Of a DNA stretch of 22,387 bases, positions 7,983-15,483 are shown piece after piece. Within the stretch, counting starts at the first letter, position 1. Each line of letters begins with the position of its first letter. The position numbers were made by a program, and so were the translations under genes. This DNA comes from Lachnospiraceae bacterium M18-1 (GTDB lineage Bacteria; Bacillota; Clostridia; Lachnospirales; Lachnospiraceae), in the NCBI GenBank assembly GCA_000403295.2, contig KE159610.1, positions 1,037,970-1,060,356 of the forward strand, given 5' to 3'. The notes below the pieces were generated by a model, which was not told the origin of the DNA, did not search any database, and saw nothing but the letters and a program-made list of their open reading frames with translations.

Positions 7983-9740
7983 CTATCCTCGAAGTTTTAT
8001 ACCAAGCTTTTCCACAAACAACATATCTCTTTTCGTTTCTTCTGTCCGCCATCCACTCTTTTTCTTGCCGGACACTTTTGTTTCTTCTATTGCATCAAAC
8101 CACGATAGTATATTATGCATGGAAGTTTTTCGAATCCAATTTTTCAGTTGCTTTTCTTCCTTCAGTTTTTCTCCGGTATCGTGCTTTACATCACCATTTG
8201 GTATCGCCAACGTATCACGTAAGTTCCTGAGCATTGACGCAAAACTCTCATGCATACTTTGGGCAAGAAACCGCGCCAGGATCTGACCGTCGAGTGTATC
8301 ATCGTCCCATACCCTGGGATGATTTCCTCCGGTATGACTTTTACTATTCTTGAAATCCTCCTCAACATACTCTCGTGATCGGTATTTCTCCAGTGCCCTG
8401 TTTGTATCCTTTTCCTTCGATGCCACGAGTATTATGAAACCATGATATCTACATCTTTTCTCATATGCTTTTTTCTTGACTTCGACCCTAGTTATCCGTT
8501 CACCCCAATAACTGATTTCCATGTACTGGTCAGCGAATTTCTGGTCTTCTGGAGTAAGATATGCTCCTGACAGAAGATCTGATTTTACAGCATCGAACTG
8601 CATTCTGAACTTAATATCTTCCTCCGCTTTTTTTAGCGAGCTGAAGTAGATGTGAACATATACGCGTCTGGAAAGGATTTCTGTATCCCCCTTTTCAAGA
8701 CCGCTTTTCTTACTGGCCCTTTGTCTCTCATACGCAAAATCATGAATCTGCATGACGGTGACTCCCGAGAACTTCGGGTCACAATGTATGATCTCTCCAC
8801 CGTTCATGAGTTTGTCTCTGTATTCATTTATCAGGGGCTGAGTCCATTTTGTGTCTGTCGGGATATGCATAATAAACGGGTAGCTATTCTTTATCATCAT
8901 AATCATGTTGCTCTCGGCGGAATACCCGCTGTCTGCCACGATCTCTACCTTGGGACACCCGAGGATGTCTAGCTGTTTGAGTGCATTCTCCACAGTGGTT
9001 CCGTCAGAAATATTTCCCGGTATCCTCGCATAGGCAATTGGCTGCCTTGATGTTATGGAATATATCTCAACAATCTTATAGACATTTTTTATCAACTTAT
9101 CCTTATGGGGAGCACTCCTTCCTACATTCAGGTTTTCAGACTCCGTGTATATGGTCGTCGAATCCAAAGCCAGCAACTCCCCGTCCCCCATCGTTTCTGC
9201 CCTGTGTTTGAAAACGGACTGTTTGATGCTTTCATTGTAACCAAGGTAAACAAAAAGGTCATGATACATATCCTGCGATATGGACGAATCACGGTACGGA
9301 AGCAGTCCGGCATATTTCGTAGTCCATGCCCTGATTCCCGGCCATGTCTCCCCATCAGTTGCAAAGGCATACCACGCCAATGTCTGGAGCTTTTGCGCTA
9401 TGCCACGATCTCTTCCTACAGCTTTGTTGATTTCTGCGGTAATGCCGGACTTATCTGCAACATGGGAAACGATGTCAAGCATTCCGACATGTCTTCTGGT
9501 TATCTCAGTGGGCGTCACCCCGGAGCCTGATGTATGATCGGCCATACGTCTTTTCGGCCTTGTATCTACAATCTCATCAGTACCATTAACTATTTTTCCG
9601 ATTAAAACCTTCGAAATGGTGTCGCTATACTTCTTATTTGGATCATATTTCGTTTTACGTTCATATATATAGATATCACCATTTTTTTGCCGTTCCCTTA
9701 TAATTCCGACATTTATGGCACCTGAAGCTTTTCGCGGCAT
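7983..9740 (-). CDS. DDE transposase, IS4 superfamily (IS1634-like)
   Basis: This 585-residue transposase cuts and rejoins the element ends. The catalytic triad is visible: Asp193 in LLALDSTTIY, Asp270 in VEIVADSGY, and Glu460 within the IS4 signature Y-(2)-R-(3)-E-(6)-K, here Tyr453, Arg456, Glu460 and Lys467. The size and the long insertion between the second Asp and the Glu fit the IS1634 group, but assignment to that group is by resemblance only. There is no frameshift or stop, so the enzyme is probably active. The start at 9740 has AAAGGGG seven bases upstream and a consensus promoter about 35 bp before it. The gene ends 50 bp from the left end of the element. Confidence 0.92.
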   Translation of the reverse strand: MPRKASGAINVGIIRERQKNGDIYIYERKTKYDPNKKYSDTISKVLIGKIVNGTDEIVDTRPKRRMADHTSGSGVTPTEITRRHVGMLDIVSHVADKSGITAEINKAVGRDRGIAQKLQTLAWYAFATDGETWPGIRAWTTKYAGLLPYRDSSISQDMYHDLFVYLGYNESIKQSVFKHRAETMGDGELLALDSTTIYTESENLNVGRSAPHKDKLIKNVYKIVEIYSITSRQPIAYARIPGNISDGTTVENALKQLDILGCPKVEIVADSGYSAESNMIMMIKNSYPFIMHIPTDTKWTQPLINEYRDKLMNGGEIIHCDPKFSGVTVMQIHDFAYERQRASKKSGLEKGDTEILSRRVYVHIYFSSLKKAEEDIKFRMQFDAVKSDLLSGAYLTPEDQKFADQYMEISYWGERITRVEVKKKAYEKRCRYHGFIILVASKEKDTNRALEKYRSREYVEEDFKNSKSHTGGNHPRVWDDDTLDGQILARFLAQSMHESFASMLRNLRDTLAIPNGDVKHDTGEKLKEEKQLKNWIRKTSMHNILSWFDAIEETKVSGKKKSGWRTEETKRDMLFVEKLGIKLRG

Positions 9741-9754
9741 AAGATGTCCCCTTT

Positions 9755-9893
9755 CGTTTCGAGTCTCCTTTTATTATATGCGTACTCGTTATAAAAATCA
9801 ACATCTTATGTCCAAAAAGCCTTATAATAACAGTATTTGTGGTGTCTTTATGACCCGACTCTAACCGAAATCAAACGTTTCGAGTCTCCTTTT
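9755..9893. repeat. 18-bp direct repeat in IS right end
   Basis: CGTTTCGAGTCTCCTTTT occurs at 9755-9772, between promoter and transposase start, and again at 9876-9893 within the terminal inverted repeat. The inner copy therefore duplicates the likely transposase-binding sequence next to the transposase promoter. This would allow autoregulation or use as an alternative end; both are inferences. Confidence 0.75.
9773..9801 (-). promoter_or_regulatory. Transposase promoter
   Basis: On the minus strand TTGATT (complement of 9796-9801), a 17-bp spacer and a perfect TATAAT (complement of 9773-9778) point to the transposase gene, whose ATG is about 33 bp downstream of the -10 box. Confidence 0.75.
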
Positions 9894-9906
9894 CCCGGGT
9901 TTTGGG

Positions 9907-9912
9907 TTAAAT
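9907..9912. repeat. Target-site duplication, right copy
   Basis: This TTAAAT is the partner of 7928-7933. It is also the last part of the 5' fragment of the binding-protein gene, coding for Phe64 and the first two bases of the next codon. Confidence 0.85.
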
Positions 9913-10100
9913 ACGTCCGCACCTTTCTGGAAATTCTCCGCCGCTCCGGACGACCAGACAACCAGCTTTACGGCAGTCTTCCCCCCGTCGCCGGAAGCCC
10001 CTTCCGTTTTGCTCTCCTGCTCTGATGTCCCTCCCTGACATCCGGCGAGTCCCAATACCATAAGGCCAGCAAGCAATACACTTATGACTTTTTTCTTCAT
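9907..10100 (-). pseudogene. Sugar ABC transporter binding protein, 5' part (IS-disrupted)
   Basis: This is the first 64 codons and part of codon 65 of the binding protein. It has a lysine start, MKKK, a hydrophobic stretch and a lipobox LAGC with Cys21 as the lipidation site. A Gly/Ser/Glu-rich linker follows, then the first strand of the mature protein, KTAVKLVVWSSG. This is the normal N-terminus of a Gram-positive sugar-binding lipoprotein. The AAGGAGG site upstream of the ATG at 10100 is strong. Translation would run on into the insertion sequence and stop at 9861, giving a 79-residue product with 15 foreign residues. The joining codon (AA plus C from position 7927) restores Asn65 and continues SRQDKIDF at 7926. 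Confidence 0.9.
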
Positions 10101-10150
10101 TACTCTTTACCTCCTTGTACTTTTGAAGTGCCTTTTTGTGTCATGAATTT

Positions 10151-10180
10151 ATCATAACACAATCCGAAGGCTGCCGTCAG
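10151..10180 (-). promoter_or_regulatory. Promoter of the transporter operon
   Basis: On the minus strand a weak -35 CTGACG (complement of 10175-10180), an 18-bp spacer and an extended -10, TGTTATGAT (TATGAT is the complement of 10151-10156), lie about 50 bp before the binding-protein start. A poor -35 with a good -10 is what is expected of a promoter needing an activator. Confidence 0.6.
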
Positions 10181-10187
10181 ACACCAG

Positions 10188-10216
10188 ATTTTTACAAATG
10201 ATGCACAAATTTTTAC
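10188..10216 (-). promoter_or_regulatory. Candidate AraC-type operator, repeats 21 bp apart
   Basis: ATTTTTAC occurs at 10188-10195 and again at 10209-10216; on the transcribed strand it reads GTAAAAAT. The repeats are exactly 21 bp apart, two helical turns, and the nearer one ends seven bases from the -35 box. AraC-family activators bind repeats with this spacing and position. The YesN-type regulator at 2389-3975 is the obvious candidate to bind here; that link is inferred. Confidence 0.55.
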
Positions 10217-10247
10217 TGTCCTTGGTACAGGAGGATCTCTGCACGCC

Positions 10248-10277
10248 AAAAAGAGCAGCCTTCCCGCCGCTCTTTTT
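10248..10277 (-). terminator. Terminator after glycoside hydrolase gene
   Basis: AAAAAGAGC (10248-10256) pairs with GCTCTTTTT (10269-10277), with two further inner G-C pairs after one mismatch. It lies about 70 bp after the hydrolase stop codon and upstream of the transporter promoter, so the two minus-strand genes are probably separate transcription units. The A/T symmetry would allow termination in both directions. The rest of the gap 10101-10344 holds the operator and promoter of the transporter. Confidence 0.75.
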
Positions 10278-10344
10278 CCACCTTTATCTATGCCGAAGCA
10301 GCAAGTGCACGGCAACATATAAACAGAAACCGTTGATCCAAGCA

Positions 10345-13002
10345 TCAGCTGCAGTATAACTCGACCTTCCCAAACATCCCCATCGGCTCTAACGCCTCAT
10401 GTGTAAAATCAAACGGCGGCTGCGGGATCTCCAGCATTTCCCTCAAGGGTGTGCCGGCCACCTCCACAACGATCTTATTCTCCCCGGCTTTGAGTCCGCC
10501 GCTGATCTCCACCTGATATGGCGGAAAGATCCGCACGCCTGCTTCGCTTCCATTAACAGTCACTTTCATCATCTCAAACACATGCTCCGCTTTCAGTACA
10601 GCCCTCTCCGGCGCCTCCTCCAGATACACCGTTTTTTCATAGCATGCTATACCAGAAAACGAGGGTTTTAAATCAGAAACAGGAATCAACTGATGCATCC
10701 TCTCCCCTTCCGGGAACTGCGGATATTCTTTAGATTTCACCAGGCTTACTGTCCAGTCTGCAGAGATATCCCTGATTTTCAATCCGTTGATCTGTTCCCT
10801 GAAACTTTTGTGTTTCGCATTGCATACTATATTTTTTTGTTCGAGTATCACGACACATTCCCCAGGTTCCAATTCCAGTGAAACTTCTATGTTTCCTTTC
10901 ACTTCACGAAAATCCGCATGCTCATACACATCTTCCATAGCATCATAATATACAACCGGCTCCACTGTCGGCAGTGTCACCTTCCCGCAAAACATCTCCG
11001 TTGCCGATTCGTTTTGGAACACAAAAATCTGCCGGTCTTTATTATAATGATAGAAGCTCAGATCCTTAAATTCCCTATCCACTTCAATATCCACAAATCC
11101 TCTTGCTTTCAGTTTCCCGGCCAGTTCTGACAGAGCGATAACCTCTCCGCCGGCCACTGCCCTGAAGCCTTCCCCGTCTTTTGCCGCGGTCCGCTCTGTG
11201 CGGCCGCCTGTTCCGATCACAGTCTCTGGTTTTCCGTCCACGAAGATCACCGGAAACTCCCCTGCCTGTTCCACAAATGCCGCCAGCCTCTCCGGAATTT
11301 CTTTCGTATGCCCGATGATCAGCGCCTGGAATTGCACCCCGTTGATATACAGCGTCTTTCCCTCCAGCCTGCCGTTATATGCAGCCAGGTCATCCAGCAT
11401 ATCCAGGCATACGATATCCAGATCGATCTGGTTCTCCAAAAGCTTTCGGATCACTTTCTGCATGGGCATATTTTTACCGGTCCAGTCTGCCTCCCCGTCA
11501 TAGAGGACCGCAGCAGAAGCCACATGCTGTCCGCCGTTTAACAGACCGCACATCCGGTTCGCATACTTCATCATCCTTGCAAAATACGGAAATTCCGGGT
11601 TATTGCCACGCGCATAGAAGTGGGGCGGGCAGTCCGGATCCGGATATTCCGCCATGGAAAATGCATGGGGAACCAGATGGTTGACTCCCTTCACCAGCAA
11701 ATGGTCCAGCAGATACTTCATATCCCGCACCCCGAAGCTCCATCCATAGGCGCCGAACAGCTCGCACATGGTCCTGCCCTGCTTCTTCGGTTCTAAGTGT
11801 CCGCAGGAAGCCCCCAGCTTCCCAAGCGTATAATGGAAAAATTCCCCGTCGCAGTCCGTCATCGCGTTGCGCTGCTCCACCGGCGCTCCGTAGAGGATCT
11901 GTCCGCCGATGCTGTCGATGCCCGCCATATGCTGTCCGGACATAGCCCGGAAATAATGGGACGGTCCCATGCCTAAACGGCTGTGGATCCCGTTGTCCTC
12001 CACCACATGCCCGATATACTCCACGCCGTGCGCCTCACACCAGTTCCCGATGGCATCGCTGAAATTCTTTTTATAAAGCTTTGACACCTGATCCATATAG
12101 TCGTAGCGTATGCCCGTCCGAAGCGCCTGCTCCTCGGACTCCGCAAACAAGAACGGAAGCGCTTTTGTCAGTTCCCCGCCGTACAGCCCGGTCAGGTTTT
12201 CCTGCAGCTCGCCGCTCCAGGGAAGCTGCATTTTCAGCCTGCCCACCTGGACATCATAATTGTTGAAGACCACCACATTTCCAAATTGAGGCTCATCCGA
12301 GAAAAAGCCTGCGATCGTCTTGCCGAACTCACTGCCGTATCTGGCATAATGAGACTCATAGACCCCCTCGATCTGAGTCGCCGCCGACTCCTTGTCGATC
12401 ATATTGATGTAGGTATCATTCCCCCCGTCTGTCCGTGTCTTGTAGAGTACAAACACCCTCCAATTCCCTTTTGGAAGGGTAAATTTTACATAGCATCCGT
12501 CATAATTCTCCGTCAGGTCAATGACTTCCTCATGGAACACATTTCCCTCTGCGTACCGCACGGCCAGTATGGCATACAGCTGGTTATTTTCCCGTTCCGC
12601 ATGATCCGCCGGATCCCCAATCTGCCAGAATCCGATGGAAGGCTTCCGCATCCGGTTCACATTCAGACTCCGCTCATGCGCTCCCCCGAAGATATCCGCC
12701 GTCGTACATGCCAGATACAGCTTTTTACGCTCCGGGTACTTCTTTTCGATCAATCCATTGGCGTATCCGGTCGGAAAATGCTTGTCGTCCAGGATCCAGA
12801 GCTTCATATCTCTCTTTTTCGCCTCGTCCAGGACAATGTCCATATCATGCCACCAGCCCGGCCCGCAGAAATCCTGGTGGGGACGTGCCTCCAGGCACAC
12901 CGCACGAATCCCGCACTCATAGATCTTCTCCATCTCTTCCCGGAGGACTGCCTCCTCTTCGCCGCGCATCCACAAAAACGGTAAAATATAATTTTTTTCC
13001 AT
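10345..13002 (-). CDS. Glycoside hydrolase-like protein (GH106/GH2-related)
   Basis: This 885-residue protein has no signal peptide and so is probably cytoplasmic. The N-terminal part looks like a TIM barrel (PFLWMRGEEEAVLREEMEKI near the start). It has the acidic motif GFFSDEPQF at about 232-240 and GHVVEDNG at about 331-338. A long conserved-looking stretch follows at about 345-400 (GPSHYFRAMSGQHMAGIDSI). The last 110 residues or so resemble a galactose-binding-like beta-sandwich as found in GH2 enzymes (KAGENKIVVEVAG). The whole layout recalls GH106 alpha-L-rhamnosidase-like proteins, but neither the family nor the substrate is certain. The start at 13002 is preferred to a TTG at 13026: the ATG has AAAGGAG 11 bases upstream, and that site is itself inside the longer frame. 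It lies just upstream of the transporter operon, consistent with cleaving an imported glycoside. Confidence 0.72.
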   Translation of the reverse strand: MEKNYILPFLWMRGEEEAVLREEMEKIYECGIRAVCLEARPHQDFCGPGWWHDMDIVLDEAKKRDMKLWILDDKHFPTGYANGLIEKKYPERKKLYLACTTADIFGGAHERSLNVNRMRKPSIGFWQIGDPADHAERENNQLYAILAVRYAEGNVFHEEVIDLTENYDGCYVKFTLPKGNWRVFVLYKTRTDGGNDTYINMIDKESAATQIEGVYESHYARYGSEFGKTIAGFFSDEPQFGNVVVFNNYDVQVGRLKMQLPWSGELQENLTGLYGGELTKALPFLFAESEEQALRTGIRYDYMDQVSKLYKKNFSDAIGNWCEAHGVEYIGHVVEDNGIHSRLGMGPSHYFRAMSGQHMAGIDSIGGQILYGAPVEQRNAMTDCDGEFFHYTLGKLGASCGHLEPKKQGRTMCELFGAYGWSFGVRDMKYLLDHLLVKGVNHLVPHAFSMAEYPDPDCPPHFYARGNNPEFPYFARMMKYANRMCGLLNGGQHVASAAVLYDGEADWTGKNMPMQKVIRKLLENQIDLDIVCLDMLDDLAAYNGRLEGKTLYINGVQFQALIIGHTKEIPERLAAFVEQAGEFPVIFVDGKPETVIGTGGRTERTAAKDGEGFRAVAGGEVIALSELAGKLKARGFVDIEVDREFKDLSFYHYNKDRQIFVFQNESATEMFCGKVTLPTVEPVVYYDAMEDVYEHADFREVKGNIEVSLELEPGECVVILEQKNIVCNAKHKSFREQINGLKIRDISADWTVSLVKSKEYPQFPEGERMHQLIPVSDLKPSFSGIACYEKTVYLEEAPERAVLKAEHVFEMMKVTVNGSEAGVRIFPPYQVEISGGLKAGENKIVVEVAGTPLREMLEIPQPPFDFTHEALEPMGMFGKVELYCS

Positions 13003-13116
13003 CTCCGCTTCTTCTCCTTTTATCAACTTCTAATATCGTGCTTCTGATCATAAGCATATACCTTTTCCGCTTTGCTGTAATGTAGATTCCTTACTTTCTG
13101 ATTGTATATTTTTGAC

Positions 13117-13165
13117 ATCCTCTTTTAAAATGATCATGGTATCCTCTAAAAAATTATGTTATCAT
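13117..13165 (+). promoter_or_regulatory. Divergent intergenic region with promoter and direct repeat
   Basis: The 218-bp gap 13003-13220 separates the minus-strand hydrolase from the plus-strand MoxR gene. ATCCTCT is repeated at 13117-13123 and 13141-13147. An extended -10 (TG at 13157-13158, TATCAT at 13160-13165) points at MoxR, without a clear -35. A single ATTTTTGAC at 13108-13116 resembles the repeat at 10188. No convincing promoter for the hydrolase was found on the minus strand. Confidence 0.4.
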
Positions 13166-13220
13166 ATAGAAGTATTTTTCAAATACACTCTAAAGCACGT
13201 AACGAAAGAGGACATTGATC

Positions 13221-14186
13221 ATGAAAAATTACAGCGAGGACGCTGACCTCCGCGGCACTCCCCGGGCAGTGATCTCCCAGGTGCAAAAAGCGGTAGTCGG
13301 AAAATTTGATATCATTGAACAGATCATGATGGCATTTCTTGCGAAAGGGCATATCCTCGTAGAGGACATCCCCGGAACCGGCAAGACCACTATGGCCCTG
13401 GCATTTTCCCACGCCATGGGCTTAAGAGCCAACCGGGTGCAGTTTACCCCGGACATACTCCCGGCAGATCTGACCGGGTTTACCATTTACCAGAAAGAGA
13501 CCGGACAGTTTGTCTACCAGCCCGGCGCAGTCATGTGCAACCTCCTGCTGGCCGACGAGATCAACCGGACCTCTCCAAAAACCCAGTCCGCACTCCTGGA
13601 GGTGATGGAAGAACGTCATGTCACCGTGGACGGCACCACCCGAAGTGTGGGAAATCCTTTTATCGTCATCGCCACGGAGAATCCCACCGGTTCTGCCGGA
13701 ACCCAGCTCCTCCCCGAATCCCAGCTGGACCGTTTCATGATCTGCGTAAAAATGGGTTACCCCACGGTCACGGAAGAGGTAGACATCTTAAAACGAAATC
13801 AGTTCGGCCGGGCAGATTCCCGGGCTGAGCGTGTATTTTCCGCCGACGGCCTGCTCGAAGCCCAGGAACAGGTGAGCGAGATCTTTGTCCATGATGCGGT
13901 CTATTCCTACATCGCCCGTCTGTCAAAAGCCACCCGGGAGCAGGAAATGATCTCCCTGGGTTTAAGTCCCCGGGGCACCATCGCGCTGGCCTCCATGGCG
14001 AAGGCATGCGCTTATCTGAACGGCAGGGAATACGTTGTTCCGGATGATGTCAGGGCCGTATTTCCCGCCGTTGCCGCACACCGCATTCAGCTCAGTACCA
14101 AGGCCAAAGTTGGACATATCCTGGCGGGCGACCTGATCCAGCAGATCCTGGACCACACGGCCGCGCCGGCACTTTCCAAAAGGTAA
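13221..14186 (+). CDS. MoxR-family AAA+ ATPase
   Basis: This 321-residue ATPase has Walker A EDIPGTGKTT (about 48-57), Walker B LLLADEINRTSPKTQ (about 108-122), a sensor-1 region IVIATENPTG and a later LSPRGTIALASMAKA helix with the conserved Arg. Length and motif order match the MoxR family, whose members act as chaperone-like ATPases and are usually encoded beside DUF58 and transglutaminase-like proteins, as here. The start at 13221 has AAGAGGA eight bases upstream; the TTG two codons earlier lies too close to that site. It is the first gene of a three-gene module likely acting at the cell envelope. Confidence 0.95.
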   Translation: MKNYSEDADLRGTPRAVISQVQKAVVGKFDIIEQIMMAFLAKGHILVEDIPGTGKTTMALAFSHAMGLRANRVQFTPDILPADLTGFTIYQKETGQFVYQPGAVMCNLLLADEINRTSPKTQSALLEVMEERHVTVDGTTRSVGNPFIVIATENPTGSAGTQLLPESQLDRFMICVKMGYPTVTEEVDILKRNQFGRADSRAERVFSADGLLEAQEQVSEIFVHDAVYSYIARLSKATREQEMISLGLSPRGTIALASMAKACAYLNGREYVVPDDVRAVFPAVAAHRIQLSTKAKVGHILAGDLIQQILDHTAAPALSKR

Positions 14187-14289
14187 TTTCAGCAGTGCAA
14201 CCGGAAATCTCCCCTGCCCGCAGCCAGATCCAGCCGGATCTCTTCCACACAGCAGGCAGTCTTCCTGATCCATGCGGAAAGGAGCACAT

Positions 14290-15390
14290 ATGATCACACG
14301 CATCATCGGATATCTGCTGGTCTTTTTCATCAGCGCCTATCTGTTTTTTATGTATGACGGAAATATCTGGACCGGCTTTCTCATCCTGGAACTCCTCTAC
14401 CCGGTCAGCTCCTGCCTGTTCCTCTGGTACATGTGCAGGCAGGTGACCGTCCGGTTCGGCAGGTTTCCGGCCATGGCCGAACGGGAAAAACGGTTTTCCG
14501 GCGTCCTGGTCATCAAAAACCAGTCCCGGATCTGGAGTGTAAAGTATAGGCTCTGTGCACAGGTGAGAAATCATTTTTCCAGACAGCCTGTCCTGCGGAT
14601 GCGAAAGGGCGGCTTCAGGAAAAGTTCCTCCCACCGGATAAAATACGCCCCTTCCGAGCTCTTCCCCGCAGAGGAGCAGCGGCTGGAGATCGAGCTGGAT
14701 TCCCGGTACGCAGGAACCGTAGAGTATCAGCTGGATGCCCTGGTCCTCTACGATCTTCTGGGAATCTTCTGCCGCAGAGTCTTGCTGAAAAAACAGCGGA
14801 CCATCGGGATCATGCCTCCTTTTGAACTGATGCCTCTGGAGATCACGCGGCGGACACGGGAATTTCTTGCAGAAGCGGACGAATATTCCACGGAAAAAAA
14901 GGGCGATGACCCCAGCGAGGTCTATCAGATCCGAGAATACCGCCCGCCCGATTCGATCCATTCGATCCACTGGAAGCTGAGCGCCAAGGAGGATCACCTG
15001 ATGGTCAAGGAGCACGGATTTCCCATGGGATGCGTGGTGCTTCTCTGGATCCGCCTGCCTCTTGCAGATACGGACAGCAAAAGCTTTAACCGTCTTCTGG
15101 AACAGGCAGCCTCCCTGTCGGTCACCCTCCTCGAGGAAAAATGCATCCATATGGCCGCATGGTTTGAGGAAAAAAGCGGCCGCGTCATTAAATGGAGAGT
15201 CAGCACAGCCGAATCTGTCTATGAATGGATCTGGCGGCTTTTGTCCACCGAGCCCTTCCAGGATGAAGAGCTGGAAAAGACCTGCCGTGAGGATGCGTTC
15301 CGGGGCATAAATTTCAGCAGTACCGTAGAGCTGAATGCAGACGGAACATTGACCGTAAACGGCGAGCCCCAGGAATTACTGCAGCTATAA
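14290..15390 (+). CDS. DUF58 domain protein
   Basis: This 366-residue protein has two closely spaced hydrophobic helices at the N-terminus (about 5-21 and 26-49) and a mostly cytoplasmic or beta-rich body. The DUF58 signature is clear at about 213-245: EVYQIREYRPPDSIHSIHWK followed by LSAKEDHLMVKEHG. The family is of unknown biochemistry but is repeatedly found in operons with MoxR ATPases, and some members have a von Willebrand A-like fold. The start at 14290 has AAAGGAGC about six bases upstream; an earlier in-frame start at 14272 lies before that site. It is 103 bp after MoxR, with no terminator between them. Confidence 0.9.
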   Translation: MITRIIGYLLVFFISAYLFFMYDGNIWTGFLILELLYPVSSCLFLWYMCRQVTVRFGRFPAMAEREKRFSGVLVIKNQSRIWSVKYRLCAQVRNHFSRQPVLRMRKGGFRKSSSHRIKYAPSELFPAEEQRLEIELDSRYAGTVEYQLDALVLYDLLGIFCRRVLLKKQRTIGIMPPFELMPLEITRRTREFLAEADEYSTEKKGDDPSEVYQIREYRPPDSIHSIHWKLSAKEDHLMVKEHGFPMGCVVLLWIRLPLADTDSKSFNRLLEQAASLSVTLLEEKCIHMAAWFEEKSGRVIKWRVSTAESVYEWIWRLLSTEPFQDEELEKTCREDAFRGINFSSTVELNADGTLTVNGEPQELLQL

Positions 15391-15418
15391 AAACATCCTA
15401 TCTGTCCGCCTGTAAAAT

Positions 15419-15449
15419 CTGCACTGCAGACAGCCGCTCTGCAGTGCAG
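15419..15449 (+). other. Perfect 12-bp hairpin between DUF58 and transglutaminase genes
   Basis: CTGCACTGCAGA (15419-15430) pairs perfectly with TCTGCAGTGCAG (15438-15449) across the 7-base loop CAGCCGC. No T-run follows, so it is unlikely to be a full terminator. It lies 29 bp after the DUF58 stop and 35 bp before the next start. It may set RNA stability or partial read-through within the operon. Confidence 0.6.
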
Positions 15450-15483
15450 GCTGGTTACAAAATACGAAAGGATCCCCCTAATT

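Larger units (their letters stand above)
7934..9906 (-). mobile_element. Complete IS, IS4 superfamily (IS1634-like)
   Basis: The 1973-bp element has terminal inverted repeats of 28 bp matching at 22 positions. The left end begins CCTAAAACCCGG and the right end, read inward on the minus strand, begins CCCAAAACCCGG; both end in GACTCGAA. It is flanked by the 6-bp duplication TTAAAT. It carries a single intact transposase gene on the minus strand, in the same direction as the gene it disrupts. Its promoter lies just inside the right end. Boundaries were found by comparing the two ends and are confirmed by exact frame restoration of the host gene. Confidence 0.9.

Noticed and set aside
10100..10345. 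An 81-codon minus-strand frame filling the gap between hydrolase and binding protein
   Set aside because: It covers the terminator, operator and promoter of the transporter operon, and its translation looks random and Cys-rich. The gap is better explained as regulatory DNA.
12286..12984. A 232-codon plus-strand open frame opposite the glycoside hydrolase gene
   Set aside because: It is antisense to a convincing long gene, shows no domain or conserved motif and has no ribosome binding site with proper spacing.
14092..15150. A 352-codon open frame on the minus strand opposite the DUF58 gene
   Set aside because: It lies fully antisense to a well-supported DUF58 gene, its translation is rich in Pro, Gly, His and Cys with no known domain, and it has no clear ribosome binding site. 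It is a by-product of GC-rich codon use.
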